The translations under genes were made by a program, and so were the position numbers. Below the pieces are notes generated by a model, which did no database searches, was not told the DNA's origin, and was given only the letters and a program-made list of their open reading frames with translations. A stretch of DNA of 39,129 nt from a virus: the IMG/VR virus record IMGVR_UViG_3300022847_000009, positions 1-39,129 of that record. One strand, given 5' to 3'. Below, piece after piece: positions 23,120 through 30,467 of the stretch (the stretch's first letter is position 1; each line of letters starts with the position of its first letter).

Positions 23120-23332
23120 ATGTTCATGCCACTTGTCGTCGTCTGCTCGCTCGTCACCGGTCAATGCGTGGCCTTGGAAGACAAAGAAGGGCCGTACCGG
23201 ACCGTCGATCAATGCCAAGCGTCGCTCAGTGCCGCAGTACCCGAATTTGAAACCTCGGAGCCGGATAACCCACACATCCCGGCGCCGCGCCGCGTCACCG
23301 GATTCTGCATAAAGCAGGGAGAGGAAGTATAA
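23120..23332 (+). CDS. small Cys-containing protein in the lysis cassette
   Basis: The 70-residue product starts four bases after the endolysin stop and ends one base before the holin start. The N-terminus is hydrophobic (MFMPLVVVCSLVTGQCVAL) and could be a short signal or membrane anchor. Four Cys residues (positions 9, 16, 31 and 64) could form disulfides in the periplasm. There is no canonical lipobox. Its position suggests a spanin or antiholin, but the length and the lack of a coiled coil do not fit a known spanin well, so the function is open. Confidence 0.6.
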   Translation: MFMPLVVVCSLVTGQCVALEDKEGPYRTVDQCQASLSAAVPEFETSEPDNPHIPAPRRVTGFCIKQGEEV

Positions 23333-23333
23333 G

Positions 23334-23981
23334 ATGGTTTTGCCAATTCTTGCGGCCCTGCCGATGATTTTCGAGGGTATCGATATGGTCTCCGACCTAT
23401 TCGGTGAGGGGAAAAAGGTCTACGAGGCCGTCACAGGTGAAAAGGCACCGGAAACAAGATCGGCGCTCAAAACTGCGGTCGATAGCATGCCCGAGGATCA
23501 AAGGGCGCAATGGGCCGAGCAAATGAAAGCCAAGACCGAGGACTATAAGGCGCGTACCGAACGCATCGAGGTTCAGGGCGGCCGGATAGACGCGGAAACG
23601 CTCTTGGCCGTGCCGGAGAGGGCGAGGGCAAAGATTGCCATGATGCGTATGATGACGCGGCCGTGGGCAGTTCGCCAAATGGTCCGCGTTCTCATGACGC
23701 CGGCTTATGTCGTATGGGTCGACGGCCTTTTGGCCTTCATAAATATCTGGCTGACGTTTTTCGATTCCCAAAAACAACTGACGCTGTTGGCCGCGACGTT
23801 TTTTGACGGCAACAAGGTCTACGTCGATCTTTACGCGCAAGTAGCCTGGCCGGCGACATTGATCGTTACTGGCTACATGGGTCTTAGAGAAATCGGCAAG
23901 GCCAAGGGACATGCAGACGATGTTTCGCTCTCTGGCCTCGCCGGGCGGGTAACCGACCTGGTCAAAAAAATCAGAAGTTAA
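23334..23981 (+). CDS. holin, GTA three-TM type
   Basis: The 215-residue product has an N-terminal hydrophobic segment (LPILAALPMIFEGIDMV, residues 3-19) and a long charged helical middle (35-100). Then comes the family's RPW motif region (MMRMMTRPWAVRQM, about 103-116) and TM-type segments LMTPAYVVWVDGLLAFINIW and VAWPATLIVTGYMG. This layout fits the GTA_holin_3TM family, which makes membrane lesions that let the endolysin out. It is the last gene of the rightward lysis cassette and its stop overlaps the stop of the convergent gene at 23,978. Confidence 0.8.
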   Translation: MVLPILAALPMIFEGIDMVSDLFGEGKKVYEAVTGEKAPETRSALKTAVDSMPEDQRAQWAEQMKAKTEDYKARTERIEVQGGRIDAETLLAVPERARAKIAMMRMMTRPWAVRQMVRVLMTPAYVVWVDGLLAFINIWLTFFDSQKQLTLLAATFFDGNKVYVDLYAQVAWPATLIVTGYMGLREIGKAKGHADDVSLSGLAGRVTDLVKKIRS

Positions 23982-24667
23982 GCCGCTTCACCGTTCAACC
24001 GTTCGATCTCGGCCTGATAGCGCTCAACGTCACGTTTTGCAGCCGCAGACCGCGACGGGTCGCGGCGCTCGAAGTATTTTTCTTCCCATTGGGCGCCCCG
24101 GATTGCATTGGTCAGGTGCGCCATCTCGTCGTTGGCCGTCCATGGTGTCCACGTTCTGACCTGGCGCAGCAGGAAGTCCCTACGCCGCACCAGCTTGTCG
24201 CATTCGGCCTTCAACTCGTCCCAGGACGGAAAGAACGCCCATGTCCGACCGAATAGGGCCTGTTTGGCGACGTCGACCGGATAGTCCCGCAATCGGCGCC
24301 CGTAGGCGTCGTCGCGGATCTCTTCGTGCTGGTCGCTCATGCGCTTCGCCGGCGCGATCGTCTGCAATTCAAAAATCCACTTCGCCAAATCGGTATGACT
24401 GGCCGGTTTCATGCTGTCCTCGAGGACCGCGCGCAACTGGTCGATCTGCGTTTGCGTGACCCCGCGCGGCCGCACGGCAAGCGTCGGAAACTCCTCAAGG
24501 TCGGCCTCCGGGTTATCCAAGGCCCCACGCGACTTCCACGTGCTCTCAATCCGCAATGGCTGACCGAATATCCCATAAATCTTTTGGTCGATCATCCTGT
24601 CTGAAATCAGGCCCGGCGCACTCTGCATTTCGCCGTCGATGGTCTGCCTCCGCACAACCTCGTTCAT
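23978..24667 (-). CDS. phage replication-region protein, family unknown
   Basis: The 229-residue product is coupled to the upstream gene by ATGA overlap at 24,664-24,667. Its motif RLRDYPVDVAKQALFGRTW followed by FFPSWDELKAECDKL (about residues 125-165) is of a kind found in phage proteins encoded beside replication initiators or helicase loaders, where it may be a protein-protein docking segment. The C-terminal 50 residues are helical and charged (YFERRDPSRSAAAKRDVERY). I have no direct evidence of enzymatic function. It is probably the second gene of the leftward early operon. Confidence 0.65.
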   Translation of the reverse strand: MNEVVRRQTIDGEMQSAPGLISDRMIDQKIYGIFGQPLRIESTWKSRGALDNPEADLEEFPTLAVRPRGVTQTQIDQLRAVLEDSMKPASHTDLAKWIFELQTIAPAKRMSDQHEEIRDDAYGRRLRDYPVDVAKQALFGRTWAFFPSWDELKAECDKLVRRRDFLLRQVRTWTPWTANDEMAHLTNAIRGAQWEEKYFERRDPSRSAAAKRDVERYQAEIERLNGEAA

Positions 24668-25486
24668 GTTATCCCTTCCTGTTCATCTCGCTGTTTTGCC
24701 CGCTCGAGGCGCCGCCTTATCGATTCCCCGCCGTTACCGGTGGGCGGCGGCCCTCGGTCGTCGTATCCGCCTTCCATGAGTTTCGTGAAGCGGGCCGGGC
24801 GCAGCAGAAAATCAAAATCCGCCCCCGGCCAGTGCTGGCCATCCCCCCCCGACAAAGCCGTCTCGCATGGTCTGGCTGGCCTCGACCTTGGCCAAGGCGG
24901 CTTTCCAGCCCTCAATCCCGCCGCAGTCTTTCAACCGCGCCTTGACCTTGGCGCGGCGTTCTTTCGCCAGCGGTAACCGCACCGTCGGCCGTTCGATCCG
25001 CGCCGCGGTCTCGTTCCACAGTTCCGCGGCGCGCGTCACATCGTCGGGTGGTGGTTCTGACGGCGAGGAAGATGGATTACATCCATTATCGTCAGATAAT
25101 GGAGAATCAACGGGGATAGGGGATAGGGGATAGTGGTTAGGGGTTTCGATAGGGTCTCGATAGACTATCCCCAACCGTTCGATTTCAGAGGCCAAATCGT
25201 ACTTTTCAGGCTTCTGCTTTTGCGCCATCAAGTCATTGCAAACAATAAGTTTTGCATGGCTATCCGGTAGCCCAAAAGCAACCTTTGCCAGCGCTTCGGC
25301 ATGCTTTGGGTTTGTCGGCGGATCGTGCTCGATAAAGTCAACGATGCGAAGAAGCTCTTCCGACTCGTTCCAGTCCACCAAATCGACCCTGGATAGGCTA
25401 TCGATAGTCTTTACGCAGCGCGCATCATCCCACCCCATATCGGCCGAAATATAGCCAATAGGAAACGAGGAATTTATTCCCCACAT
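24664..25486 (-). pseudogene. replication-initiator-type protein, frameshifted at a G8 run
   Basis: The reading frame from ATG 25,486 carries an initiator-like pattern (IGYISADMGWDDARC, RIVDFIEHDPPTNPKHAEAL, and VKARLKDCGGIEGWKAALAKVEAS). It then reaches a run of eight G on the coding strand (24,843-24,850) and ends soon after at 24,812. Removing one G restores FVGGDGQHWPGADFDFLLRP and ARFTKLMEGGYDD, the usual C-terminus of this family, and ends in the TGA that overlaps the next ATG. The break is therefore a 1-base indel, real or from sequencing, or a slippage site. Homologues as I remember them have about 50 more residues at the N-terminus, so the 5' end may also be shortened. Confidence 0.75.
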
Positions 25487-25492
25487 TCCAGG

Positions 25493-25521
25493 ATTGACAG
25501 AACGTCAATAATATTTACAGT
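25493..25521. promoter_or_regulatory. divergent early operator/promoter region
   Basis: ATTGAC-AGAAC-GTCAAT (25,493-25,509) is a perfect 6-bp dyad. It overlaps a TTGACA box (25,494-25,499) and a copy of the recurrent element, ACGTCAATAATATTTACAGT (25,502-25,521). It lies in the 40-base gap between the leftward replication gene and the rightward regulator gene, so it can control both. The -10 boxes are weak, which suggests activation or a non-canonical promoter. Confidence 0.55.
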
Positions 25522-25526
25522 AATGA

Positions 25527-25799
25527 ATGAGAGATTCGCAGACCATACAGAATGATACCGTGCTGATTAAAAACCTTGGCGGCCCCGTCAAGGTCGCCAA
25601 GCGGCTGTCCGTCGCGACCGGCCACAAGATCACGCACAACAGGGTCAACAACTGGAAGACGATCGGCATTCCCAGCAATTGGCGCCCGATGATGGCGCAG
25701 ATTGCGATGATCGAGGGCCTGACGCTGCAAAGCAACTTCCTGGCCCCATTCAGCCGGTCGGCCGCTCCCGACGACGATAAGGAAGCCGACGCGGCATGA
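25527..25799 (+). CDS. Cro/YdaS-like DNA-binding regulator
   Basis: The 90-residue product contains a helix-turn-helix of the Cro/YdaS type. GGPVKVAKRLSVATGHKIT is the first helix pair, and NRVNNWKTIGIPSNWRPMM carries the recognition helix, the NW pair and the IP..WRP signature (about residues 18-58). The C-terminal 25 residues are Asp/Glu/Ala-rich and flexible. It starts immediately right of the divergent operator at 25,493 and is the first gene of the rightward early operon, the classic place for a Cro-like repressor. No matching CI-type repressor or integrase was found. The ATG at 25,527 has a weak Shine-Dalgarno. Confidence 0.75.
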   Translation: MRDSQTIQNDTVLIKNLGGPVKVAKRLSVATGHKITHNRVNNWKTIGIPSNWRPMMAQIAMIEGLTLQSNFLAPFSRSAAPDDDKEADAA

Positions 25800-26056
25800 A
25801 GACCTATAACGAAATCGTTGCTGCCGTTGCCGCCGCCATGCCGGGCGACGAGGTCGTCTATTTTCAGGGTCGCCTGTCCGAAGCGATCGACAGCCACGAC
25901 CGAAGCATTCGGGGCTATGCCCTATCGGTTCAGCGCTTCATCTACAATCTTGTGACCGAAAAGAACGCCGGGCACTCCATTCAGCGTCGCCGTGCCGATG
26001 GCGAGGGCTTTACCTACATCTACATTCCGCGCCGTGCCGGCGCCTTGGTGGCGTGA
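25796..26056 (+). CDS. small early protein, unknown
   Basis: The 86-residue product overlaps its neighbours on both sides by ATGA-type junctions, so it is translationally coupled. An N-terminal helical stretch (MKTYNEIVAAVAAAMPGDEVVYF) is followed by RLSEAIDSHDRSIRGYALS and a basic beta-rich end (SIQRRRADGEGFTYIYIPRR). The last part resembles the wing of a winged-helix protein, so DNA binding is possible. I do not recognise a family. Confidence 0.6.
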   Translation: MKTYNEIVAAVAAAMPGDEVVYFQGRLSEAIDSHDRSIRGYALSVQRFIYNLVTEKNAGHSIQRRRADGEGFTYIYIPRRAGALVA

Positions 26057-26382
26057 TGGACGGATCGCAAATGCCCATGTTCGCGTTTGCGGCGTCATAT
26101 CCGGATTGCCCGGCGTCGAGGCCGGTCGACACCAGCATCGAAGCCGCCGAGCGGATCGAAGAACGGGCGCCCGACATTCGGGACCGTGCCCTTTCGATTA
26201 TCCGGAGCGCCGGCGTCATGGGCGCGACGGCCGACGAGGTCGCCGAGCGGCTGCACCTGACGGTGCTTTCCGTAAGGCCCAGGATCTCCGAGCTCAAGAA
26301 AATGGGGTTGATCTGCGATAGCGAGGTCCGCCGCACCAATCGAAGCGGCCGCCGGGCGGCTGTCATGGTGGCGGTTCGATGA
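26056..26382 (+). CDS. winged-helix DNA-binding protein
   Basis: The 108-residue product starts at the ATG overlapping the previous TGA. Residues 45-108 read as a winged helix: RALSIIRSAGVMGATADEVA, then RLHLTVLSVRPRISELKKMG with the recognition helix, and a wing ending RTNRSGRRAAVMVAV. The form resembles phage proteins that regulate early transcription or assist replication initiation. The N-terminal 40 residues look like a flexible tail (SYPDCPASRPVDTSIE). It overlaps the following gene by ATGA. Confidence 0.7.
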   Translation: MDGSQMPMFAFAASYPDCPASRPVDTSIEAAERIEERAPDIRDRALSIIRSAGVMGATADEVAERLHLTVLSVRPRISELKKMGLICDSEVRRTNRSGRRAAVMVAVR

Positions 26383-26801
26383 AAGTATCAAAAAACCAGG
26401 TTCGCCAGCTTCGACGGGAGAATAAAACCTACCCGAAAACGCTGATCGAATTACCGTTTGATACTTGGCCCGTGGCGATGCGTTTAGCACCGCCCGAACG
26501 GGTGCCGCGGCGCGTATTTCGGAGCCGGGATTTTCTTGTCCAGGTCTTCACTGCGGACGGCGATCATGTGCGCCTGTCTGCCTGTCGAACCGATTTTGAC
26601 GTTAACGCCGGTCGGTGGCGGGAAAACATCACCTGGAACGAATTGCAAAGGCTCAAGGCCGAGGCCGGCTTCGCCGACGCATGGGCGGTCGAGGTATTCC
26701 CGCCAGAATCGGAAATCGTGGACGTAGCGAACATGCGGCACCTGTTCATGTTGCCGGAAGCGCCGTCCTTTGCTTGGAAAAAGGAACCTAAAAATGGCTG
26801 A
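26379..26801 (+). CDS. DUF7694-like phage protein
   Basis: The 140-residue product has the pattern of a conserved phage protein family of unknown function. RVFRSRDFLVQVF is followed by LSACRTDFDVNAGRWRENITWNELQRLK, then WAVEVFPPESEIVDVANMRHLFML and a terminal PSFAWK. The order and spacing of ITW.ELQ.LK and VVxVANMRHL are what I associate with DUF7694. It is coupled by ATGA to the upstream gene and overlaps the next by 8 bases. There are no catalytic motifs I can name. The N-terminus (MKVSKNQVRQLRRENK) is strongly basic. Confidence 0.65.
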   Translation: MKVSKNQVRQLRRENKTYPKTLIELPFDTWPVAMRLAPPERVPRRVFRSRDFLVQVFTADGDHVRLSACRTDFDVNAGRWRENITWNELQRLKAEAGFADAWAVEVFPPESEIVDVANMRHLFMLPEAPSFAWKKEPKNG

Positions 26802-27570
26802 TGTTGGCGGCGTCGCATCCGAGCGCCTTAGATCGTTTGTCGAGCGCATTGAGAGGCTGGAAGAGGAAAAGGCCGCGCTGACCGGCGATATACGTGAGGT
26901 CTACTCCGAGGCCAAGGGCACCGGTTTCGACGTCAAGGTGCTGCGCCAGATCGTGCGCTTGCGCAAGATGGACGCCAGCGCCCGCGCCGAGATGGAAGAG
27001 TTGGTCGACGTCTATAAGCGCGCGCTCGAGATGGACGGCATGCAGACCAGGGAACGCCGCGACGAGATTTGCCGCGCCCGCCCGACGCCGTTGGAAAAGT
27101 CAATCAAAGCGATGGGTACACCGGTTGAGCCGACCGCCGAGGAGAAATCCAAGGGCGTCGTCGCCGCGTTCGAGAAGAACGGCACGCGCATGTCGATCGC
27201 CACCGGCCGCAATCTCAAGGAAGCCGTCTCGGAAAAGCTGACCGATGCCGGGTTTAAGCATGAGGGCGGAAACCAATGGTCGGCACCCGACAAAGAACAG
27301 AATGACCCCGCGCCCGAGGGGCAAAGCGCCGGCGACGGTGCCAATATCGGCGGTTCGGCCCCACTCCAAGAGGACGAAGCGCGAGGGGCGCCATCTTCTG
27401 AAACACCAAGCCGGGATGAAGCGCCGGCGCCGAGCGATCACGTCGACGACGCAAAACGTGACCATTTTCAGGCCAATTCCGGCAACCCCTCGCAGACTTC
27501 CGACGACTTGATCGATCATCCAGACAGTTGGCCCAAGGGACTGGACCGCCGCCATGAGGCGGCCGGATGA
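26794..27570 (+). CDS. GapR/DUF2312-like protein with long C-terminal extension
   Basis: The product has 258 residues. Residues 5-80 match the DUF2312/GapR family: ERLRSFVERIERLEEEKAAL, DIREVYSEAKGTGFDVKVLR, and IVRLRKMD, followed by a helix to residue 80. GapR is an alphaproteobacterial nucleoid protein that binds overtwisted AT-rich DNA ahead of replication and transcription forks. Bacterial GapR is about 90 residues and ends there, but this protein continues for about 175. The extension includes GVVAAFEKNGTRMSIATGR and a final acidic, Ser/Pro-rich tail. The start at 26,794 follows AAAGGAACC. A role in phage DNA topology or host takeover is inferred. Confidence 0.8.
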   Translation: MADVGGVASERLRSFVERIERLEEEKAALTGDIREVYSEAKGTGFDVKVLRQIVRLRKMDASARAEMEELVDVYKRALEMDGMQTRERRDEICRARPTPLEKSIKAMGTPVEPTAEEKSKGVVAAFEKNGTRMSIATGRNLKEAVSEKLTDAGFKHEGGNQWSAPDKEQNDPAPEGQSAGDGANIGGSAPLQEDEARGAPSSETPSRDEAPAPSDHVDDAKRDHFQANSGNPSQTSDDLIDHPDSWPKGLDRRHEAAG

Positions 27571-28454
27571 GCGGTGTTCTTGCCCCGATCCTGGCGCCCA
27601 AGCGAAAACGCGGTAAGGCCATAAAGCGGCCCGAGCAGGACATCCAGATTGCCATTGCCACGTACCTTACGCTGATCGCGCCGCGTCACGCGCCGAGCGC
27701 GTCGTTCATCTGGCACCACAGCCCGAACGGCGGCGGTCGGTCTCGCGCCGAGGGCGGTCTGTTCAAGGCAATGGGCACGCTGGCCGGGTTTCCCGACGCC
27801 ATCTCGAAGACCTGCCTGTCGCCGCTGACGGCAACCATATCGATCCGCGCCGATGTCGGTCTCGCCAACATCAAGAACCACCTGATCAGCCTGCAGGAGC
27901 TCGGTTACATCGATCGCACCGGCACGCGCCGCCTGACCTTGCTGCACGTCAAGAAATGGCCGGACGGCATTACGCCGCGAAACACCGAGGGGCGTGAGGA
28001 CGGGTTTGTCGCCGAAGATCTGCTTGCCGATCTAAAGGCGTACTATAGTGACATACCGTTATGCACCGACGCACCACGCCCTGCCCCGCCGCCGGTAGAC
28101 AAACCGCTGCAAAAATCGGATCCGGTTGCGCCGGCGGCACCGACACCGAAACCGGCGCCACGCCCGCCCGTCTATCAGCGGCCGATATCCCGCCCGCCCG
28201 AGCCAAAACCAGCGCCAAAGGTCGAGTCCGTCGACGACTACATCGCCGCCAACGGCGTCAAACGCTACGAGCCCGGCATTTTCGAGGAACTGGTGAGGCG
28301 GCCGCTCGAGGCGGCAGGCTACGAGGTTGTCATCACGCGCCCGAAGGGGGTGCGGACCTGGCTGATAAACGGCAAGCCAATGGACGAGCAAACCGTCATC
28401 GACAAGGCCAATGTTCTCCGGGCAAGTACCGGTCTTGCGGAATTGTCGGTATGA
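27567..28454 (+). CDS. truncated VRR-NUC domain fused to a winged-helix domain
   Basis: The product has 295 residues. Residues 20-78 match the first half of a VRR-NUC nuclease: RPEQDIQIAIATYL, FIWHHSPNGGGRSRAEGG, FKAMGTLAGFPD, with the first catalytic Asp at 77. The usual ExK strand is absent. After AISKTCLSP the protein changes to a helix-turn-helix-like segment with NIKNHLISLQELGYIDRTG (about 97-120). A Pro-rich linker (160-215) and a small C-terminal domain (VRRPLEAAGYEVVITRPKG) follow. Without E and K it should not cleave DNA as a VRR-NUC. It overlaps the methyltransferase gene by ATGA. It could be a natural fusion after deletion or an assembly artefact. Confidence 0.65.
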   Translation: MSGVLAPILAPKRKRGKAIKRPEQDIQIAIATYLTLIAPRHAPSASFIWHHSPNGGGRSRAEGGLFKAMGTLAGFPDAISKTCLSPLTATISIRADVGLANIKNHLISLQELGYIDRTGTRRLTLLHVKKWPDGITPRNTEGREDGFVAEDLLADLKAYYSDIPLCTDAPRPAPPPVDKPLQKSDPVAPAAPTPKPAPRPPVYQRPISRPPEPKPAPKVESVDDYIAANGVKRYEPGIFEELVRRPLEAAGYEVVITRPKGVRTWLINGKPMDEQTVIDKANVLRASTGLAELSV

Positions 28455-29626
28455 GCGTTCGCATCGAACACGGGGATTGTCTGGACGTCATGCGCCGCCT
28501 GATCGGCGAAGGCGTCCAGGTCGACGCCGTGGTCACGGACGCGCCCTATCACCTTGCGAGTATTGTCAGCCGGCTTGGAAAGGCCGGGAGCGCGGCTATT
28601 CAGCACGGCACCGACGGCGCCTATGCGCGGGCCTCCAAAGGCTTTATAGGCAAGGAATGGGACGGCGGCGACATTGCCTTCCGAGCGCGGACCTGGTCCT
28701 TGGCGCTCATGCTACTAAAGCCCGGCGGTTACCTTTGCGCGTTCGGCGGCACCAAGGGATGTCATCGCATGGCGTGCGCGATCGAAGACGCGGGCGCGGA
28801 GATCCGGGACACCCTCGCCTGGCTGTATGGGTCTGGTTTCCCAAAATCGCACAATCAAAGCGGCCAATGGGACGGTTGGGGAACCGCGCTCAAGCCGGGA
28901 TACGAGCCGATTGTTTTGGCTCAACGTCAGTCCGGGAAGTCCGTACCGGCAACGCTGGCGCGTCACGGCGTCGGTGCCATCAACATCGATGGGTGCCGGA
29001 TACCTACAAACGATAGTTTGGCCGGGTCTGGAAGTGCCCAGCTCAAGTTTGCTGGCACAAACCACCGACCGTTTCACGATGATGCGGAACCGCGGGGCAC
29101 AAACCGAAATCCGGGCGGCCGCTGGCCCGCCAACGTGCTGCACGACGGCTCTGACGAGGTCATCGAGGCCTTTGCCGCATTCGGCACGAACAAGGGTGCC
29201 CAGGCACCGGTAACGCGCCGCGGTGCCGATAAATTCCGCAATACCTATGGCGACTTTAAGGGGCAGGAAGAGGCTGGGGCCACGTTTCACGGTGATAGCG
29301 GCGGTGCGGACCGTTTCTTTTACTGCGCAAAGGCCACCGAACGCGAGCGCGTCTATACGTGCAAGGAATGCGGCATGCGGTCCCGCGGTAAGCCTAGCTG
29401 CGGGCATGCGGACCTGGAAAGCCATCCGACCGTCAAGCCCATTGCGTTGATGCGCTGGCTATGCCGTCTCGTCACGCCACCGGGCGGGACCATCCTGGAC
29501 CCGTTTGCCGGCAGCGGTACCACCGGCGAGGCGGCCGAGGCCGAAGGCTTCGATAGCATCCTGATCGAGCGCGAGACCGACTACGTCGAAGATATCCGCA
29601 CGCGCATAGGGGCGACCCCGTCATGA
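28451..29626 (+). CDS. DNA methyltransferase, N6-adenine/N4-cytosine type
   Basis: The 391-residue product transfers a methyl group from S-adenosylmethionine to an exocyclic amino group in DNA. The catalytic motif IV is DAPY at residues 30-33 (usual form DPPY), and the SAM-binding motif I is DPFAGSGTT at 350-358. That puts the order IV before I, as in the beta class and PF01555. Other family features are KPGGYLCAFGG (about 97-107) and GSGFPKSHNQ (around 132). A four-Cys or Cys/His element (CKECGMRSRGKPSCGH) sits before motif I. No partner endonuclease is encoded next to it, so it probably protects phage DNA from host restriction. Confidence 0.9.
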   Translation: MSVRIEHGDCLDVMRRLIGEGVQVDAVVTDAPYHLASIVSRLGKAGSAAIQHGTDGAYARASKGFIGKEWDGGDIAFRARTWSLALMLLKPGGYLCAFGGTKGCHRMACAIEDAGAEIRDTLAWLYGSGFPKSHNQSGQWDGWGTALKPGYEPIVLAQRQSGKSVPATLARHGVGAINIDGCRIPTNDSLAGSGSAQLKFAGTNHRPFHDDAEPRGTNRNPGGRWPANVLHDGSDEVIEAFAAFGTNKGAQAPVTRRGADKFRNTYGDFKGQEEAGATFHGDSGGADRFFYCAKATERERVYTCKECGMRSRGKPSCGHADLESHPTVKPIALMRWLCRLVTPPGGTILDPFAGSGTTGEAAEAEGFDSILIERETDYVEDIRTRIGATPS

Positions 29627-29871
29627 TCGGCCTCGCATGCCCCGCGTGTAACCATTTGGCCAGCGGCTGCGTTGACAGCCGTCCCACCGACCGTGGGGCG
29701 AGCGTCCGTCGCCGCCGGGAATGCAAACACTGTGGCGCCCGCTTTACGACGATCGAAGAATGCGCCGAGACGGTAAAGGCCGTTGTGCCGCCGCCGTCTC
29801 CTGTCTCAAGGCCTACGCTCCTGACCCAGCGAAGCCTCCGAGAACGGCTCATTGCCGGCGAATACGCATGA
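29623..29871 (+). CDS. NrdR-type zinc-ribbon protein without the ATP-cone
   Basis: The 82-residue product begins LACPACNHLASGCVDSRPTD, then VRRRRECKHCGARFTTIEE. This is the N-terminal zinc ribbon of NrdR, the ribonucleotide-reductase regulator (CP.C.....V.DSR........RRRREC..CG.RFTT.E), with the four Cys at residues 6, 9, 34 and 37. NrdR is about 150 residues with an ATP-cone that senses nucleotides; here only the ribbon and about 30 unrelated residues remain. The gene overlaps its neighbours by ATGA junctions. It may bind NrdR boxes in the host genome or compete with host NrdR, which is an inference. Confidence 0.8.
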   Translation: MIGLACPACNHLASGCVDSRPTDRGASVRRRRECKHCGARFTTIEECAETVKAVVPPPSPVSRPTLLTQRSLRERLIAGEYA

Positions 29872-30050
29872 GCAAGTTGCAGCGGATGATCGATGCGCTG
29901 GTAAACGGCCACGCGAAGGAATGCACCTGGAGCGGAGCGCCGGCGCTGAAAATCGTACTCAAGGAACCGAACGGTATCCGTGAAATCTATTTGCTGGCCG
30001 AAGAGGTTGATGTTGATGAAGAGGAGCCTGACCAGTGCCCGGAAGCCTGA
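29868..30050 (+). CDS. small early protein, unknown
   Basis: This 60-residue product (MSKLQRMIDALVNGH, CTWSGAPALKIVL, IREIYLLAEEVDVDEEE) is coupled by ATGA to the NrdR-like gene. Its last 16 bases overlap the SSB start. The acidic tail and beta-type middle suggest a small partner protein. I do not recognise it. Conservation of the overlapping arrangement would be its best support. Confidence 0.55.
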   Translation: MSKLQRMIDALVNGHAKECTWSGAPALKIVLKEPNGIREIYLLAEEVDVDEEEPDQCPEA

Positions 30051-30427
30051 ACCGCGTCGACTTGATTGGTCATCTCGGCCGCGATCCCGAAGTCCGCTAC
30101 ACCGGACGCGGCGTGAAGGTCGTCTATCTGTCCTTGGCGACGAACGCCATGCGCACAAATCGTGCAGGCGAGCGCGTCGAACATACCGAGTGGCACCGCA
30201 TCGTGCTGTTTGGAACCGAGGCGGATAATGCAGAAAAGTTTCTACGAAAAGGCGAACAGGTCCATATTGTCGGGTCGCTGCACACGGAAAAATGGGTGGA
30301 TAACGGCGGGAAGCAAAAATATAGGACCGAAATTGTCCTCGATTCGCCACAACATACGCTCACCTTCCTGGGCAGGGGAAAGAGTGACGCCGGTGAAGAG
30401 AGCGCACGGCAAGCTGCGCATGGCTGA
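30035..30427 (+). CDS. ssb: single-stranded DNA-binding protein
   Basis: The 130-residue product has the OB-fold signature of bacterial SSB: SLNRVDLIGHLGRDPEVRYT at residues 4-23, VYLSLATNAM and EHTEWHRIVLFG (about 30-60), then AEKFLRKGEQVHIVGSLHTEKW and KYRTEIVLD. It binds and protects single-stranded DNA during phage replication. The start is GTG 30,035, which gives MPGSLNR as expected for SSB. The C-terminus ends ESARQAAHG and lacks the acidic DDDIPF-type tip that recruits host replication proteins. The protein may thus be specialised, or may be partnered by another phage factor. Confidence 0.92.
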   Translation: MPGSLNRVDLIGHLGRDPEVRYTGRGVKVVYLSLATNAMRTNRAGERVEHTEWHRIVLFGTEADNAEKFLRKGEQVHIVGSLHTEKWVDNGGKQKYRTEIVLDSPQHTLTFLGRGKSDAGEESARQAAHG

Positions 30428-30467
30428 CTGGTAGGCGTCTGGTGCGTAAACAACGAAGGGCAAAAAG

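Noticed and set aside
28061-28450. In-frame upstream extension of the methyltransferase
   Set aside because: It overlaps the conserved end of the preceding gene and has low-complexity Arg/Ala/Gly composition. The ATG at 28,451 is coupled by ATGA and starts the family-typical sequence.
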